The notes beneath the pieces were generated by a model. That model did not search any database and was not told the DNA's origin. It was given only the letters and a program-made list of their open reading frames with translations. Of a stretch of DNA of 64,000 nt, positions 55,842-64,000 are shown piece by piece. The stretch's first letter is position 1. The number at the start of each line of letters is the position of its first letter. The translations under genes were made by a program, and so were the position numbers. The stretch comes from Glycomyces sp. L485 (lineage in GTDB: Bacteria > Actinomycetota > Actinomycetes > Mycobacteriales > Micromonosporaceae). The stretch lies in contig NZ_JAKZEW010000010.1 in assembly GCF_022548875.1 (NCBI RefSeq), positions 1 to 64,000 of the forward strand. The letters run 5' to 3'.

Positions 55842-56207
55842 ATGGCAATGAACCCGGACACCGGCCCGGCCGCCGAACTCGGCGGCTACATCGACAAGCC
55901 CGAAGGCCCCATCACGGCCGCGATCCTCGCCGTCGGCATCGGCTGCTTCGCGCTGGGCCTGCTGACCACGCTGGCGGAGGCTAACGAAGGTGTCAAGGAG
56001 TTCCTCAACTTCTACGACCCGGTCGGCCCGCTCTCGGGCAAGACCACCTGGGCCGTCGCGATCTGGCTGCTCACCTGGATCGTCCTGCACCTGGTCTATC
56101 GCCGCAAGAAGACCGAGTCACGCAAGGAACTGGCCGTCTCGCTCGTCCTGATCGCATTCGGCCTCTTGGGAACCTTCCCGATCTTCTTCCAAGCCTTCGC
56201 CGGATAG
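55842..56207 (+). CDS. Three-helix small membrane protein, function unknown
   Basis: The 121-residue protein has a soluble N-terminus (MAMNPDTGPAAELGGYIDKP) and three hydrophobic segments (about 25-45, 66-86, 96-117), with an acidic EANEGVKEFLNFYDPVGPLSGK loop. ATG 55842 has AGGAGGG, which overlaps the stop of the preceding gene, so the two are probably co-translated and may form one complex. No recognised family. rnpB lies convergently just downstream. Confidence 0.65.
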   Translation: MAMNPDTGPAAELGGYIDKPEGPITAAILAVGIGCFALGLLTTLAEANEGVKEFLNFYDPVGPLSGKTTWAVAIWLLTWIVLHLVYRRKKTESRKELAVSLVLIAFGLLGTFPIFFQAFAG

Positions 56208-56218
56208 CGGACCGAAGG

Positions 56219-56607
56219 TGGGACGAGTCGGCCGGTACGCCGGATTCTGTCGTTGAGCGGCCATCCATCTAGGCGCGCCGTCGCCGACGCGCTCGAGCGG
56301 TCTACCCGCGAAGGCACCCCTTGGGGGTTCGGGCGGGCCGCCCTCGATCCTCCGCGCAGAGCCTCGCGGCTCCTCTTGACCTTGCTCCGGGTGGGGTTTA
56401 CCTAGCCGCCGCCGTCACCGGCGGCGCTGGTGGTCTCTTACACCACCGTTTCACCCTTACCGGCCGAAGCCGGCGGTCTGCTTTCTGTGGCACTGTCCCG
56501 CGGGTCACCCCGGGTTGCCGTTGGCAACCACCCTGCCCTTTGGAGTCCGGACGTTCCTCGCCAGTGACGGGCTCCGTCACTGCCGCGACCGCCTGGCCGA
56601 CTCGTCC
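56219..56607 (-). ncRNA. rnpB: RNase P RNA (bacterial type A)
   Basis: The transcript on the minus strand begins near 56607 with GAGTCGGCCAGG, whose pairing partner CGGCCGACTC ends it near 56219 (helix P1). Universally conserved blocks are present: GAGGAACGTCCGGACTCC with the following GGGTGGTTGCC, the AAGGGTGAAACGGTG and GTAAGAGACCACCAG stretch, GGTAAACCCCACC, and near the 3' end GACAGAATCCGG. Length of about 390 nt and these blocks fit actinobacterial type A. Ends are approximate. Confidence 0.95.
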
Positions 56608-56636
56608 CAGCGCTCAAGGTTACGCTGTCGAGCGCC

Positions 56637-57389
56637 ATGATGCTGCTCCAGGTCACCGGATTGCTGCTCGCCGGACTCGTCGCCGGCGGGCTCAACGCCG
56701 TCGCCGGAGGCGGGTCCCTGATCACCTACCCGACACTCCTCGCCGTCGGCGTCCCACCCCTTTACGCGAACGCCACCAACGGCATCGCCGTCGCGCCCGC
56801 CTACGCCGCGGCCGCATTCGGATCCCGCGACAACCTCAGCGGCCAGCGCCGGCGCGCGCTCACGCTGATCCCCACCGCCTTCGTCGCGGCGATCTGCGGC
56901 ACGATCCTGCTGCTCAACACCTCCCACGCCGTCTTCGAAAACCTCGTCCCGTTCCTGGTCCTGGCCGCCACACTCCTCATGGCCGTCGGCCCCTGGGTCA
57001 ATCGCAAGGTCACCGCCCTCAACGGAGGCCGTGCCCTCCACCCGGTCGCCCTGCACATCGGCGTCGGCCTCGGCTGCCTCTACGGCGCCTACTTCAACGC
57101 CGCGCTCGGCCTGGTCCTCCTGGCCGTCATCGCCATGAGCCTCACCGAGAGCCTCGCCCGCATCGGCGCCCTGAAGAACTTCTGCACCTTCATCGTCGGC
57201 GTGGTGACCGTCGTCGTCTACGGCCTCTTCGCCGACGTCGCGTGGTGGGCCATCGGCGTCCTGATCCCGGCCACGTTCATCGGCGGCTACGTCGGCGCCC
57301 GCGTCTTCCAGCACCTCCCCGAACGTCCGCTGCGGATCGGCATCATCGTCTACGGCGTGGTCCTGAGCGCCATTCTCCTGGTGAGGTGA
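56637..57389 (+). CDS. TauE/SafE-family membrane protein
   Basis: The 250-residue protein has about eight helices and the family hallmarks GLVAGGLNAVAGGGSLITYPTLLAVG at the N-terminus and the GALKNFCTFIVG repeat half. The family exports or imports sulfur-containing organic anions such as sulfoacetate or sulfite. The substrate is not known here. ATG 56637 follows TACGCT (56621-56626). It ends 33 bp before nadE. Confidence 0.88.
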   Translation: MMLLQVTGLLLAGLVAGGLNAVAGGGSLITYPTLLAVGVPPLYANATNGIAVAPAYAAAAFGSRDNLSGQRRRALTLIPTAFVAAICGTILLLNTSHAVFENLVPFLVLAATLLMAVGPWVNRKVTALNGGRALHPVALHIGVGLGCLYGAYFNAALGLVLLAVIAMSLTESLARIGALKNFCTFIVGVVTVVVYGLFADVAWWAIGVLIPATFIGGYVGARVFQHLPERPLRIGIIVYGVVLSAILLVR

Positions 57390-57421
57390 CGCCCGGCATT
57401 CGCACGGGGAACAATAGGTCC

Positions 57422-59200
57422 ATGCCGACGCTCCGTATCGCACTCGCCCAGGACAACCCGACCGTAGGCGACCTCGACGCCAACGCCGAACTCATCCGGC
57501 GCGCCGCCACCGCCGCCACCGAGGCCGGCGCGCACCTCCTCGCCACCGGCGAGCAGGCCCTGACCGGCTATCCAGTCGAGGACCTCGCACTGCGCCGGTC
57601 CTTCGTGGACGCCAGCCGCGCCCGCCTCGAACGCCTCGCCGCCGAGCTCGCCGAGGACGGCAACGGCGGCCTCCCGGTCGCCGTCGGCTACCTCGACGCC
57701 GACGGGCCGCTCGGCAATCCCCATGGACACGGCATCCGCAATGCGCTGGCGCTCCTTCAGGACGGCAAGGTCCTGTTCCGCTACTACAAGCACCATCTTC
57801 CGAACTACGGTGTCTTCGACGAGGACCGGTACTTTGTTTCGGGTCACGAACTGCACCTCGCCCGCATCCAAGGCGTCGATGTGGCCTTCACCATCTGCGA
57901 GGACCTCTGGCAGGAGGGCGTGCCGTTCACCGCCGCGGAAGAGGCCGAGGCCGGCCTGGTCGTCAACATCAACGCCTCCCCGTACGAGCAGGGCAAACAG
58001 GATCAGCGCCGCGAGCTGTTGTTCCGCCGCGCCTCAGAGATCCGCACGCCGATCGCCTACGTCAACATCGTCGGCGGACAGGACGACCTGGTCTTCGACG
58101 GCGGTTCGATGGTCGTCGACTCGAACTTCGAGGTGATCGCCAGCGCACGCCGCTTCGAAAGCGAGCTGCTCCTCGCCGACCTCCACCTGCCGCCCGCCGG
58201 TGGGCTCGTCGACGTCGCCAACCAGTCGTCGACGACGATGAGCATCGCCCGCCACGTCATCTCGGAAGCGGCCCCGGAGCCGAAGGACCGAATCGAGCCG
58301 ACCTTCGCCCCCGACCTCGGCCACCACGAGGAGGTCTGGGAGGCCCTGCGGCTCGGCCTGGCCGACTACGTCCGCAAGAACGGCTTCAAGTCGGTCCTGC
58401 TGGGCCTGTCCGGCGGCATCGACTCGGCCGTCACCGCCGTCCTCGCCCGCGACGCGATCGGACCCGAGAACGTCTGGACCGTCGCCAACCCCAGCCAGTT
58501 CTCTTCGCGGCACTCCGTCGACGACGCCGCCGATCTGGCCGAACGCTGCGGCATCCACCACCTGGTCGAGCCGATCCAGCCAATCGTCGACGCCTACCTG
58601 ACCCAGATGTCCCTCTCGGGGCTCGCCCTGGAGAACCTCCAGGCGCGCGTGCGGGGCGTCATCTGGATGTCGCTGTCGAACCAGCACGGCCACCTCGTGC
58701 TCGCCGCGGGCAACAAGAGCGAGTACGCCGTGGGCTACTCGACGCTCTACGGCGACTCCTGCGGCGGCTTCGCGCCGATCAAGGACGTCCCCAAGACCCT
58801 CGTCTACGAGCTGGCGACCTGGCGCAACGAACATGCTCGGCACAACCGCGAGATCGAGCCGATCCCCGAAAACATCATCCTCAAGCCGCCGAGCGCCGAA
58901 CTGCGCCCCGACCAGCGAGACTCCGACTCGCTGCCGGAGTACGCCCTGCTCGACCCGATGCTGCTCGCATACGTCGACGGGGACGCCGGCCGCGAGGAGC
59001 TCATCGCCCAGGGCTACCCGGCCGACCTGGTCGGGCGCATCGCGGGCCTCGTGGACGGCGCGGAGTACAAGCGCCGCCAGTCCGCGCCGGGCACCAAGAT
59101 CTCCAGGAAGTCCTTCGGCCGCGACCGGCGTCTGCCGATCACCAACCACTTCCGGGGGAGGGGCACGGGGAGTTTGTCACACGACTCGCTCGCCGAGTGA
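57422..59200 (+). CDS. nadE: Glutamine-dependent NAD+ synthetase
   Basis: NadE amidates deamido-NAD to NAD using glutamine-derived ammonia. The 592-residue protein has an N-terminal nitrilase-fold glutaminase (about 1-270): catalytic Glu in ATGEQALTGYP (E44), Lys in YYKHHLPNYGVFDE, Cys in FTICEDLWQEG. A C-terminal synthetase follows with the PP-loop LGLSGGIDSAVTA and LAAGNKSEYAVGYSTLYGD. The frame is open far upstream through rnpB; ATG 57422 is where homology begins. Confidence 0.94.
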   Translation: MPTLRIALAQDNPTVGDLDANAELIRRAATAATEAGAHLLATGEQALTGYPVEDLALRRSFVDASRARLERLAAELAEDGNGGLPVAVGYLDADGPLGNPHGHGIRNALALLQDGKVLFRYYKHHLPNYGVFDEDRYFVSGHELHLARIQGVDVAFTICEDLWQEGVPFTAAEEAEAGLVVNINASPYEQGKQDQRRELLFRRASEIRTPIAYVNIVGGQDDLVFDGGSMVVDSNFEVIASARRFESELLLADLHLPPAGGLVDVANQSSTTMSIARHVISEAAPEPKDRIEPTFAPDLGHHEEVWEALRLGLADYVRKNGFKSVLLGLSGGIDSAVTAVLARDAIGPENVWTVANPSQFSSRHSVDDAADLAERCGIHHLVEPIQPIVDAYLTQMSLSGLALENLQARVRGVIWMSLSNQHGHLVLAAGNKSEYAVGYSTLYGDSCGGFAPIKDVPKTLVYELATWRNEHARHNREIEPIPENIILKPPSAELRPDQRDSDSLPEYALLDPMLLAYVDGDAGREELIAQGYPADLVGRIAGLVDGAEYKRRQSAPGTKISRKSFGRDRRLPITNHFRGRGTGSLSHDSLAE

Positions 59201-59283
59201 CACGGACATCGATGAGCGTTAGTCTCGTCTGGTAATGACCCGGGGACCGGCGAAGGTCGGCCACGAGGAGATCCAGGAGCACG

Positions 59284-60138
59284 ATGATGCCTCAATCGAA
59301 GTCCTCAGACGAGATCCCGAGCCTTTACGGGCCGGGCAGGACCGTCAAGCGAGTCAGGGCGCGCCACCTCGTCGAAGCCAAGGAGCACGGCGAGAAGTGG
59401 GCGATGCTCACCTCCTACGACACCTACACCGCGTCGTTGTTCGACGAGGCCGGGATCCCCGCCCTCCTCGTCGGCGACTCGGCCGCGAACAACGTGTACG
59501 GCTACGAGACGACCATTCCCGTCACCGTGGACGAGCTCGTCCCCCTGGTCGCGGCGGTCGCCCGTTCCACCCACCGGTGCCTGGTCGTCGCCGACATGCC
59601 ATTCGGGTCATATGAGGCCGGACCGGCCCAGGCTCTGGAGACCGCCGTCCGGTTCATGAAGGCCGGCGCGCACGCCGTCAAACTCGAGGGCGGGCGCCGC
59701 ATGGCCGCCCAGATCCGGGCACTGGTCGACGCCGGCATCCCGGTGATGGGCCACGTCGGCTTCACCCCGCAGAGCGAGCACGCCGTGGGAGGCTACCGCG
59801 TGCAGGGCCGCGACGCCCAGGCCGCCGAGGTCGAGGCCGACGCGCACGCCGTCGCCGAGGCAGGGGCATTCGCCGTGGTCCTGGAGATGGTGACCGCACC
59901 GGTCGCCGCCGAGATCACCAAGCAGCTGGCGATCCCGACCGTGGGCATCGGGGCCGGACCCGGCACGGACGCTCAGGTCCTGGTGTGGCAGGACATGGCC
60001 GGGATGCGCCGGGGCCGCGCGCCCCGCTTCGTCAAGCGCTACGCCGAGGTCGCCGACGTCCTCCAGGACGCGGCCAAGGCCTTCGCCGACGACGTGCGGG
60101 CGGGGTCGTTCCCGGCCCGCGAGCACAGTTTCGAATAG
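59284..60138 (+). CDS. panB: 3-methyl-2-oxobutanoate hydroxymethyltransferase
   Basis: PanB adds a hydroxymethyl group from methylene-THF to 2-ketoisovalerate (the IlvD product on the valine route), committing it to pantothenate and CoA. The 284-residue protein has [57 protein letters not shown] and [21 protein letters not shown] 59284 (an ATGATG doublet) follows CAGGAG. panC and panD are not in the window. Confidence 0.95.
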   Translation: MMPQSKSSDEIPSLYGPGRTVKRVRARHLVEAKEHGEKWAMLTSYDTYTASLFDEAGIPALLVGDSAANNVYGYETTIPVTVDELVPLVAAVARSTHRCLVVADMPFGSYEAGPAQALETAVRFMKAGAHAVKLEGGRRMAAQIRALVDAGIPVMGHVGFTPQSEHAVGGYRVQGRDAQAAEVEADAHAVAEAGAFAVVLEMVTAPVAAEITKQLAIPTVGIGAGPGTDAQVLVWQDMAGMRRGRAPRFVKRYAEVADVLQDAAKAFADDVRAGSFPAREHSFE

Positions 60139-60152
60139 ATTCACGTGAGTGT

Positions 60153-60180
60153 CGTCGCCTCCCCTTCGTGGGAGGCGGCG
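60153..60180 (+). terminator. Hairpin after panB
   Basis: A stem pairs 60153-60163 with 60170-60180 (8 perfect GC-rich pairs plus weaker outer pairs) around a 6-nt loop, 14 nt after the panB stop. There is no T-run. It lies just before the next promoter. Confidence 0.5.
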
Positions 60181-60187
60181 ATGCGCG

Positions 60188-60193
60188 TAGGGT
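60188..60193 (+). promoter_or_regulatory. Predicted -10 of the HAD hydrolase gene
   Basis: TAGGGT at 60188-60193 ends 8 nt before the GTG at 60202, consistent with a leaderless transcript. It sits directly after the panB hairpin. Confidence 0.4.
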
Positions 60194-60201
60194 GTGCGCA
60201 C

Positions 60202-60891
60202 GTGACTTCTGACGCGATCCTGCTCTTCGACTTCGACGGCACCGTCTGCCTCGGCGACGAGCCGGCCTACGACTACGCCCGCCGTGTCGCCGCCGTTCTC
60301 CACATCGAGGACGAGCGCGATCTCCTCGCCGCCCACGCCGCGTTCTGCAAGGGCAAGCCCACCACGGCGTCCACCTTCGACGCCCTCGACCCGTACAACG
60401 CCGTCCGCCGCCTCGCCGCGGACTACGGGATCGAGGAGGAGATCCGCGCCGAGGCCTACTCGGCCGCGCGTGCGGGGATGGCCGCCGGGAAGTTCCTGCT
60501 GCGCTCCCCTGAGGGTCTGCGCGAACTCATCTGGAGCCTGCCCCGCGGCGTCGAGACCGTCCTGGTCTCGAACGCGCCGCTGGACGGCCTGGACTCGATC
60601 CTCGCGCAGATCAAGCTGGAGGGCCTGTTCGACGAAGTCATCGGCGACGCGGACAAGCCCGACGGCCTCGGCCCGGTCCTCGACCGCCTGCTGGACGGTC
60701 GCGACCCGTCCTCGCTGCTGAGCATCGGCGACATCCCGCGCAACGACCTGGCTCCCGCCGTCGAACGCGGTTGCGCGACCGCTTATATCGACCGTTTCGG
60801 GCGTCCCTGGCCCGAGGCCGACGCCTCGGGTGCGTCCATCGACGAGCTCTACCCGTTCATCCACCGCTGGACCGCCGAGCGCGTCGCCTGA
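60202..60891 (+). CDS. HAD-superfamily hydrolase
   Basis: The 229-residue protein has HAD motif I FDFDGTV near residue 10 (nucleophile and acid Asp), a helical cap (about 20-110), motif II VLVSNAP, a basic segment, and motif IV SIGDIPRNDLAPA. The family hydrolyses phosphate esters; the substrate is not predictable. GTG 60202 is preferred to the longer in-frame start at 60145, which would begin in the panB hairpin. Confidence 0.82.
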   Translation: MTSDAILLFDFDGTVCLGDEPAYDYARRVAAVLHIEDERDLLAAHAAFCKGKPTTASTFDALDPYNAVRRLAADYGIEEEIRAEAYSAARAGMAAGKFLLRSPEGLRELIWSLPRGVETVLVSNAPLDGLDSILAQIKLEGLFDEVIGDADKPDGLGPVLDRLLDGRDPSSLLSIGDIPRNDLAPAVERGCATAYIDRFGRPWPEADASGASIDELYPFIHRWTAERVA

Positions 60892-60972
60892 GAGTCCGTG
60901 CGCCGCTAGGGAAAACGAAATCTCTCGGATCGTGGGCCGAATTTGTCGCCGGGGCGACTTAAGCTGAATGGG

Positions 60973-61005
60973 CGCCCTGAGCCGACCGATCCCCGGCTCA
61001 GGGCG
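60973..61005. terminator. Bidirectional terminator between HAD and MOSC genes
   Basis: A perfect 12-bp stem (60973-60984 with 60994-61005) with a 9-nt loop lies between the convergent stops. Confidence 0.8.
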
Positions 61006-61017
61006 TTCCCGGGCGCC

Positions 61018-61722
61018 TCAGCCGCTGATCGGGTCGCCGGCCTTGATCGTCGCAGTCTGGGAGGTCCGCAGGTAGATCCCGAAGTGATTGCCCAGGGTCT
61101 TGATGATGTGCCGGTGCAGTTCCATGTCGCGTTCGGCCCTGCCGACGGGGTCCCAGCTGGGCAGCACGCAGCGCTCGCACGGCTTCTGGACGGTGAAGTC
61201 ACCCTCGCCCAAGCGGATCGCCGTGCCGGGCTCGAGTTCGACTTCGGCGAACGGCTCGAGGTCGGCGCTGACGATCACGTTCGGGCGGAACCGGGCCGCT
61301 TCGATCTCGCGGCCCAGTTGCTCGCTCAGCCGCTTCAGGCTGGACTCGAAGACCACGAGGATCCGCCCGTAGACGCGCTCGACTCGGCGCACCTCCACTT
61401 CAGCGCCGAGGTCGTCGGCCAGTGCGGCCGGGAGACCGGCGTCGTCGGCGGACCAGGCCGCGCCGCTCGGCTCGTAGACCACCGGGGCGTCGCCCGTCCC
61501 GTCCGCGCAGCCGCACTGGGCCGGCCAGGCCGCCTCCCACGCCATCATGCGCGGGTGGCTGCCACCCCACAGCTTGTCGCCGGTACCGGGTTTGAACAGC
61601 CCCAGGTTCCGGTCCCCTGCCATGCCGTGAAACCCGATCTCGGCCGACCGCACCGCCTCGCCCCGGAGCCCCTTGACCGGGTACCGCCACATCTGGTCGA
61701 TCGTTCCTGCGAACACGCTCAC
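61018..61722 (-). CDS. MOSC-domain protein
   Basis: The 234-residue protein has the MOSC N-terminal beta-barrel (IDQMWRYPVKGLRGEAV, GDRNLGLF). A C-terminal MOSC domain follows with the conserved cysteines in KPCERCVLPSWDP and RFRPNVIVSADLEPFAE. These domains bind molybdenum cofactor, as in mARC-type reductases and YiiM/YcbX. No partner reductase lies beside it. GTG 61722 has GAGAGG about 7 nt upstream. Confidence 0.85.
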   Translation of the reverse strand: MSVFAGTIDQMWRYPVKGLRGEAVRSAEIGFHGMAGDRNLGLFKPGTGDKLWGGSHPRMMAWEAAWPAQCGCADGTGDAPVVYEPSGAAWSADDAGLPAALADDLGAEVEVRRVERVYGRILVVFESSLKRLSEQLGREIEAARFRPNVIVSADLEPFAEVELEPGTAIRLGEGDFTVQKPCERCVLPSWDPVGRAERDMELHRHIIKTLGNHFGIYLRTSQTATIKAGDPISG

Positions 61723-61824
61723 GAATGTACCTCTCTCGCGTTCAAGTGTGACCTTGCCCGGGTTAACGTCGAGGACACAATCAAGTGAGACACTGGCGGC
61801 CCCAGGATCGAGAGGAAACGCACC

Positions 61825-63165
61825 ATGGAACGGCAGAAGGAGTTCGTGCTTCGCACACTCGAAGAGCGCGACATCCGGTTCGTCCGGTTGTGGTTCACCG
61901 ACGTGCTCGGCACGCTGAAATCCGTGAGCGTGGCGCCCGCCGAACTCGAGTCGGCCTTCGAAGAGGGTATCGGGTTCGACGGCTCTGCGATCGAGGGCTT
62001 CGCCCGCGTCTACGAGTCCGACATGGTCGCCATGCCCGACCCGACCACGTTCCAGGTCTTCCCGTTCGAAGGCCGGGGCATCGGCGAGTCGGCGCGCATG
62101 TTCTGCGACATCCTGACACCAGAGGGCGCTCCGTCGTGGGCCGACCCGCGCCACGTGCTGCGCAGGTCCCTGTCCAAGGCCGCCGACCGGGGCTTCACGT
62201 TCTACGTCCACCCCGAGATCGAGTTCTTTCTGCTCAAGGACGGCAGCGAGCACCCAGAGCCGGTGGACGAGGGCGGCTACTTCGACCACACCACGCACTC
62301 GGTCGCCCGCGACTTCCGCCGCCAGGCGATCCTCGCGCTCGAACGCGTCGGCATCTCCGTCGAGTTCAGCCACCACGAGGTCGCGCCCGGCCAGCAGGAG
62401 ATCGACCTGCGCTACGCCGACGCCCTCACCACCGCCGACAACATCATGACGTTCCGGCACATCGTCAAGGAGGTCGCTCTGACCTCCGGCGTCCACGCCT
62501 CCTTCATGCCCAAGCCGTTCTCGGACCAGCCCGGCTCGGGCATGCACAGCCACATGTCGCTGTTTGAGGGCGAGGACAACGCGTTCCACGACCCGGGCGA
62601 CGAGCAGCGCCTGTCCAAGACCGCCAAGGCGTTCATCGCCGGGCTCCTGCGCCACGCGCCCGAGTTCACCGCGATCACCTGCCAGTGGGTCAACTCCTAC
62701 AAGCGCCTGTACTCCAGCCCGCAGCCCGGCCAGATCTCCGAGGCGCCCTCCTACGTCGCGTGGGGCAAGGCCAACCGGTCCGCGCTGGTGCGCGTCCCGG
62801 CCTACGGCAAGCCGAACTCGGCGCGCGTCGAGATCCGCTCGCTGGACTCGGCCGTGAACCCGTACCTGGCTTACGCGGTCATGCTCGGCGCCGGCCTCAA
62901 GGGCATCGAAGAAGGCTACGAGCTGTCCCCGGGCACCGAGGACGACGTCTCGGCGCTCACCAACGCCGAGCGCGTGGCGGCCGGCTACCAGCCGCTGCCG
63001 TCGTCGCTGGCCGAGGCCCTCGACGCGATGGAGTCCTCCGAGCTGGTCCCCGAGGTGCTCGGCGAGCACGTCTTCGACTACTTCTTGAAGAACAAGCGCA
63101 GCGAGTGGGAGGACTACCGCACGCAGGTCACCCCGTTCGAGCGCCGCAGGTACATCAACCTGTGA
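61825..63165 (+). CDS. glnA2: Glutamine synthetase-like ligase, GlnA2 type
   Basis: The 446-residue protein matches the actinobacterial GlnA2 group (FVLRTLEERDIRFVRLWFTDVLG, EEGIGFDGSAIEGFARVYESDM, GSGMHSHMSLFEG, NRSALVRVP, KNKRSEWEDYRTQVTPFE). It lacks the NLYDLPPE adenylylation-loop signature of GlnA1, so it should not be adenylylated. Known GlnA2 members include minor glutamine synthetases and gamma-glutamylpolyamine ligases; which applies is not decidable here. ATG 61825 follows GAGGAAA. Confidence 0.9.
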   Translation: MERQKEFVLRTLEERDIRFVRLWFTDVLGTLKSVSVAPAELESAFEEGIGFDGSAIEGFARVYESDMVAMPDPTTFQVFPFEGRGIGESARMFCDILTPEGAPSWADPRHVLRRSLSKAADRGFTFYVHPEIEFFLLKDGSEHPEPVDEGGYFDHTTHSVARDFRRQAILALERVGISVEFSHHEVAPGQQEIDLRYADALTTADNIMTFRHIVKEVALTSGVHASFMPKPFSDQPGSGMHSHMSLFEGEDNAFHDPGDEQRLSKTAKAFIAGLLRHAPEFTAITCQWVNSYKRLYSSPQPGQISEAPSYVAWGKANRSALVRVPAYGKPNSARVEIRSLDSAVNPYLAYAVMLGAGLKGIEEGYELSPGTEDDVSALTNAERVAAGYQPLPSSLAEALDAMESSELVPEVLGEHVFDYFLKNKRSEWEDYRTQVTPFERRRYINL

Positions 63166-63170
63166 CCGTT

Positions 63171-63176
63171 TAACAT
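63171..63176 (+). promoter_or_regulatory. Predicted -10 element after glnA2
   Basis: TAACAT at 63171-63176 ends 6 nt before the GTG at 63183 and directly follows the glnA2 stop, predicting a leaderless transcript for the next gene. Confidence 0.45.
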
Positions 63177-63182
63177 GTAACG

Positions 63183-63866
63183 GTGACCACTGCACTCGTC
63201 ATCGAGAACGACCCGGCCGAAGTACTCGGACGCGCCGGAGACTGGCTCGCCGAGGCGGGCATGGAATTCGACGTCGTCCGCGCCCACGCGGGCGACGTCG
63301 TTCCGAGGACCCCGGGAGGCCACGAGGCCCTCATCGCCCTCGGCGGCAGCCGAGACGCGGGCTGGGCCGAAGACCTCGCCGGGCTGCTCGAATGCGCCGT
63401 AGCCGATTCCACTCCGACGCTCGCGCTGTGCTCGTCGGCGGTACTCCTCGCGGGCGCGTTCGGGGGTGTCGTCGAGCCGTCGGACGAGCCGAACGGGCCT
63501 CGGATGCTCGCCAAGCGCGACGCCGCCGGACGGGACCCGCTCTTCGGTCCCGCGCCGATGACGCTCGACGTGATCCGTTGGCGCACCCGGGAACTGGTGC
63601 GCCTCCCCGATGTGGCGACGCTGCTGGCCGGCTCCCCGTACGGCTCGCTCGACGCCTTCAGGATCGGCGAGTCCGCCTGGGGCGTCCAGTCCCACTTCGA
63701 GTTCACCGTCGACCAGCTCGCCGGTTTCGGCGCCTTCGAGGAGGCAGCGCTCGCCAAGGCCGCCGGGGTGGACGAACACATCGTCGAGACGTGGCGGCCG
63801 ATCCTGCAGCGATTCGCGCGCGTCGCCGCCGGCGAGCGCCGCGAGCTGCCGGTGCTCGATGCCTGA
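63183..63866 (+). CDS. Class I glutamine amidotransferase-like protein with altered nucleophile elbow
   Basis: The 227-residue protein follows the GATase fold: EALIALGGSRDAGWAEDLAGLLECAV, then a Cys in LALCSSAVLLAGAFGG at the nucleophile position, then GVQSHFEFT with the His and Glu of the triad. The usual GxCxGxQ elbow is changed: the glycine after Cys and the Gln are replaced. The triad residues survive, so a hydrolase or altered amidotransferase is possible. GTG 63183 is probably leaderless. It overlaps the next start by 8 bp. Confidence 0.7.
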   Translation: MTTALVIENDPAEVLGRAGDWLAEAGMEFDVVRAHAGDVVPRTPGGHEALIALGGSRDAGWAEDLAGLLECAVADSTPTLALCSSAVLLAGAFGGVVEPSDEPNGPRMLAKRDAAGRDPLFGPAPMTLDVIRWRTRELVRLPDVATLLAGSPYGSLDAFRIGESAWGVQSHFEFTVDQLAGFGAFEEAALAKAAGVDEHIVETWRPILQRFARVAAGERRELPVLDA

Positions 63867-64000
63867 CCCCGACGGCGCGCGCCTGGCGGTGATCGAGGCC
63901 AGCAACGCCCTGGGCGATTTCCTGCGCGCACACCCCGACGCCGAGGCCGCCCTGACCGAGGACGAGGAGGCCGGCCTCGCCCGCGTGCGTGGGGCCGACG
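63859..64000 (+). CDS. glnE: Start of a probable GlnE (glutamine synthetase adenylyltransferase), cut by the window edge
   Basis: From ATG 63859, overlapping the previous stop by 8 bp, 47 residues are visible: MPDPDGARLAVIEASNALGDF, LRAHPDAEAALTEDEE and onward. The VIEASNALGDFLRAHP segment resembles the ALGDHLARHP region near the N-terminus of GlnE. glnA2-glnE adjacency is known in Actinobacteria. The region that usually precedes this motif (roughly 80 residues) is absent or lies out of frame upstream, so identification is provisional. Confidence 0.5.
   Translation, partial: MPDPDGARLAVIEASNALGDFLRAHPDAEAALTEDEEAGLARVRGAD

Noticed and set aside
56219-56607. The rnpB region as two or three small proteins on either strand
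   Set aside because: Conserved RNase P RNA blocks and the P1 pairing explain the sequence fully.
56321-57421. An apparent 370-residue N-terminal extension of NadE
   Set aside because: It runs antisense through rnpB and in another frame through the TauE/SafE gene. NadE homology starts at ATG 57422.

Overview
The window is about 70% GC, with densely packed genes, very high GC at third codon positions and frequent GTG/TTG starts. Several -10 boxes sit 6-8 nt before a GTG or ATG, as in leaderless transcripts. Together with hemQ, a glnA2-type glutamine synthetase, DUF3043, a roadblock/LC7 plus nitrate-sensor kinase pair and a ctaC-ctaF pair, this points to a filamentous actinomycete. My guess is the Micromonosporales/Glycomycetaceae neighbourhood; that placement is inference. 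Almost everything is chromosomal housekeeping. I see no insertion sequence, prophage, CRISPR array or tRNA gene.

Layout. 1-1.2 kb: low-complexity, repeat-bearing, Pro-rich DNA with no secure gene. 1.2-8.1 kb: an RNase D-like exonuclease (-), then the coproporphyrin-dependent heme genes hemE-hemY-hemQ, an S26 peptidase and ilvD. 8.4-11.1 kb: a membrane PAS-GGDEF-EAL protein. 11.1-14.9 kb: ilvB-ilvN-ilvC behind a leader-peptide attenuator. 15.1-22.7 kb (-): a roadblock protein and a NIT-domain histidine kinase downstream of a complete branched-chain amino acid importer (livK, livH, a livM-livG fusion, livF). Synthesis, import and possible sensing of branched-chain amino acids are therefore adjacent. 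23.2-31.8 kb: miaB, a heterodimeric ABC exporter, a tyrosine-type phosphatase, a DUF349 protein and miaA. 31.7-37.5 kb (-): aldo/keto reductase, TPR/WG-repeat protein, DUF3043, murA, nadA.

37.6-49.9 kb: glycerate kinase, an ErpA-like Fe-S carrier, a degenerate PfkB paralogue, a five-gene oligopeptide importer (oppABCDF), then on the minus strand a truncated ThiF/RRE-type N-domain gene, a frameshifted peptidase E and a cysteine desulfurase, followed by ctaC and ctaF. 49.9-55.2 kb (-): a NUDIX protein and a compact three-gene peptide/nickel-type importer with fused permeases and fused ATPases. A Zur-box-like palindrome overlaps its predicted promoter. 55.3-64 kb: two small membrane proteins, rnpB (-), a TauE/SafE-family protein, nadE, panB, a HAD hydrolase, a MOSC protein (-), glnA2, a glutamine-amidotransferase-like protein and the start of a probable glnE.

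The most noteworthy items are the Zur-like box in front of the compact importer, the ilv attenuator, the liv operon carrying a two-gene conservon-like sensor, the PfkB pseudo-enzyme, the decaying pepE/ThiF-N pair, and small-scale duplications at the 3' ends of ilvC and the DUF349 gene. I did not find a clearly new multi-gene defence or biosynthetic system.
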